Positions 63,154 to 64,000 of a DNA stretch of 64,000 bases are shown here, one piece after another. The DNA lies in the NCBI RefSeq assembly GCF_001610835.1, contig NZ_CP011270.1:1550001-1614000 (forward strand), in the 5' to 3' direction. How positions within the stretch are numbered: position 1 is the stretch's first letter; each line of letters opens with the position of its first letter. This DNA is from Planctomyces sp. SH-PL14. Lineage in GTDB: Bacteria > Planctomycetota > Planctomycetia > Planctomycetales > Planctomycetaceae. The translations under genes were made by a program, and so were the position numbers. A model generated the notes under the pieces. The model saw only the letters and a list, made by a program, of their open reading frames with translations. It was not told the DNA's origin and ran no database searches.

Positions 63154-64000
63154 TCACCGATAAAGCGCGTACAGCACCGCGTTCACCGCGATCTTCACCG
63201 CGTCTTCACCCACATACCCCTGGCAGTTCGGAGTCGCCTGCCGCTCCAGCGCACAACTGATGTCGTACTTGCTGTAGACGATCGCATACCGCCCATCGAT
63301 CTCGATCCCCTCCAGGAACGGCTCCCCCGCCACGTCCTGAGCCTGAATCGCCCCCCCCTCCGTTCCGGGAGCGAGCACCCGGCGTTTCACCGTCCGGATG
63401 TCATGCCCCAGCGTCGGATGGAACATCTCGTGCGTCGGCGGAACCCGGCTCAGCGGCTTCCCCCCCAACTGCTCCGCCAGCCGCCGGAAACTCTCGTCAA
63501 ACTGCGTTGCCCCGCAACAGGCGTCGGCAAACAGGAACCCGCCGTTCGCCAGATACTCCTTCAGCTTCTCGATCTCCTCCGGCGCCAGGGCAAAGTTCTT
63601 CCGCCCATGCATATAGAGGACAGGATGATCGAACAGCAGCGGATCGGTCGCTGCCACGCTCGGGGCATCGGAGGCCGCCTCGATCCCGACCGTCTTGAGA
63701 GCCGCCTGCAGATGCCGCAGAGCGTGCGGAGCGGAATCCCAGCCCCCCGTGTGCCGCAGCCGCCCCACCCGCAGATGCCCCCGGTCGAGCTGATTCTCGT
63801 CGACCTTGGCGAGGGCCTCCTGCCGCCGCAGCTTGTCGTGGACCTCCCGCCCGGTCGCGTAGGCGATGACGTTCGTCCCCAGCCGCATCGAGCGGATGAT
63901 CTGCGTCGTCACCGCCGGCTGCCGGCCGGGCGGATCGAACCGCGTCCACTTCCCCCACCGGCAGCCAAGGTCGTGCGGCGAATAGACGATCGCCGTCCGG
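63154..64000 (-). CDS. DUF4159 domain protein, C-terminal part (runs off the right edge)
   Basis: The frame is open from the stop at 63154 to the window edge, so the start is missing. A GTG at 63912 is possible, but the upstream codons already read conserved protein (IVYSPHDLGCRWGKWTRFDP). Landmarks of DUF4159, a class I amidotransferase-like fold: LRVGRLRHTGGWDSAPHALR, LLFDHPVLYMHGRKNFALAP, LANGGFLFADACCGATQFDE and MFHPTLGHDI. DUF4159 proteins occur in gene sets with MoxR ATPase and VWA-domain proteins in planctomycetes; those would lie outside the window. The function is unknown. Confidence 0.85.
   Translation of the reverse strand, partial: RTAIVYSPHDLGCRWGKWTRFDPPGRQPAVTTQIIRSMRLGTNVIAYATGREVHDKLRRQEALAKVDENQLDRGHLRVGRLRHTGGWDSAPHALRHLQAALKTVGIEAASDAPSVAATDPLLFDHPVLYMHGRKNFALAPEEIEKLKEYLANGGFLFADACCGATQFDESFRRLAEQLGGKPLSRVPPTHEMFHPTLGHDIRTVKRRVLAPGTEGGAIQAQDVAGEPFLEGIEIDGRYAIVYSKYDISCALERQATPNCQGYVGEDAVKIAVNAVLYALYR

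Overview
The window reads as a high-GC chromosomal segment of a planctomycete (Planctomycetaceae-like; inferred from gene content only, no rRNA is present). Typical markers are a DUF1559 prepilin-like protein, a DUF1501 protein, a DUF1549/DUF1553 cytochrome c protein, a very large PVC-type heme-binding propeller protein, a VHEWGTFTTF secreted protein, a DUF1579 protein, a DUF3472 protein and a DUF4159 protein. I support 54 protein genes, two of them cut by the window edges: a CHASE3 sensor on the left and a DUF4159 protein on the right. I saw no rRNA, tRNA, CRISPR array or prophage.

Layout. 0-5 kb: CHASE3 fragment, M20 amidohydrolase, glutamine-amidotransferase-like protein and an HtrA-like protein lacking its catalytic serine. 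5-13.8 kb: DksA/TraR, hopanoid enzyme HpnH, a His/Cys-rich secreted protein, DUF1559, PIG-L deacetylase, DUF1501 and a subtilase. 14-24 kb: ECF sigma/anti-sigma operon facing a secreted protein, then GNAT, ThpR, amine oxidase, an ArsR-SRPBCC pair, DUF1579 and an NHL propeller. 25-36.6 kb: GspF-type protein, ferrochelatase, SDR, MFS, DUF3472, beta-helix protein, then an ArsR-SRPBCC-DinB-DUF899-membrane protein cluster. 37-38.6 kb: a retron. 38.6-64 kb: cytochrome-type planctomycete proteins, CysE, CPBP protease, SpoVR, AcuI-like reductase, Bcp peroxiredoxin, CAP protein, agmatine deiminase, di-heme peroxidase facing OxyR, MogA, DgkA and a large metalloprotease.

Two things stand out. First, an intergenic repeat of about 310-340 bp occurs 17 times (about 5.3 kb, 8% of the window) in both orientations. 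Its hairpins change in a compensatory way between copies. It occupies 8 of the 11 convergent gene junctions (every one wider than about 35 bp) but only 2 of the 11 divergent ones. One copy carries a 209-bp MITE-like insertion with 16-bp perfect terminal inverted repeats and an 11-bp target duplication. Second, positions 36985-38593 hold what looks like a complete retron: promoter, msr-msd RNA with a 20-bp a1/a2 pairing that leaves the expected branching G unpaired, and a reverse transcriptase with the retron signatures NAxxH and VTG.

Smaller regulatory signals include an OxyR-like box over the oxyR start codon next to a cytochrome c peroxidase, a promoter predicting a leaderless arsR mRNA, a palindrome in the other arsR promoter, and a 10-bp inverted repeat between the sigma operon and its divergent neighbour. 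All family names come from recognising motifs by eye; no database search was run.
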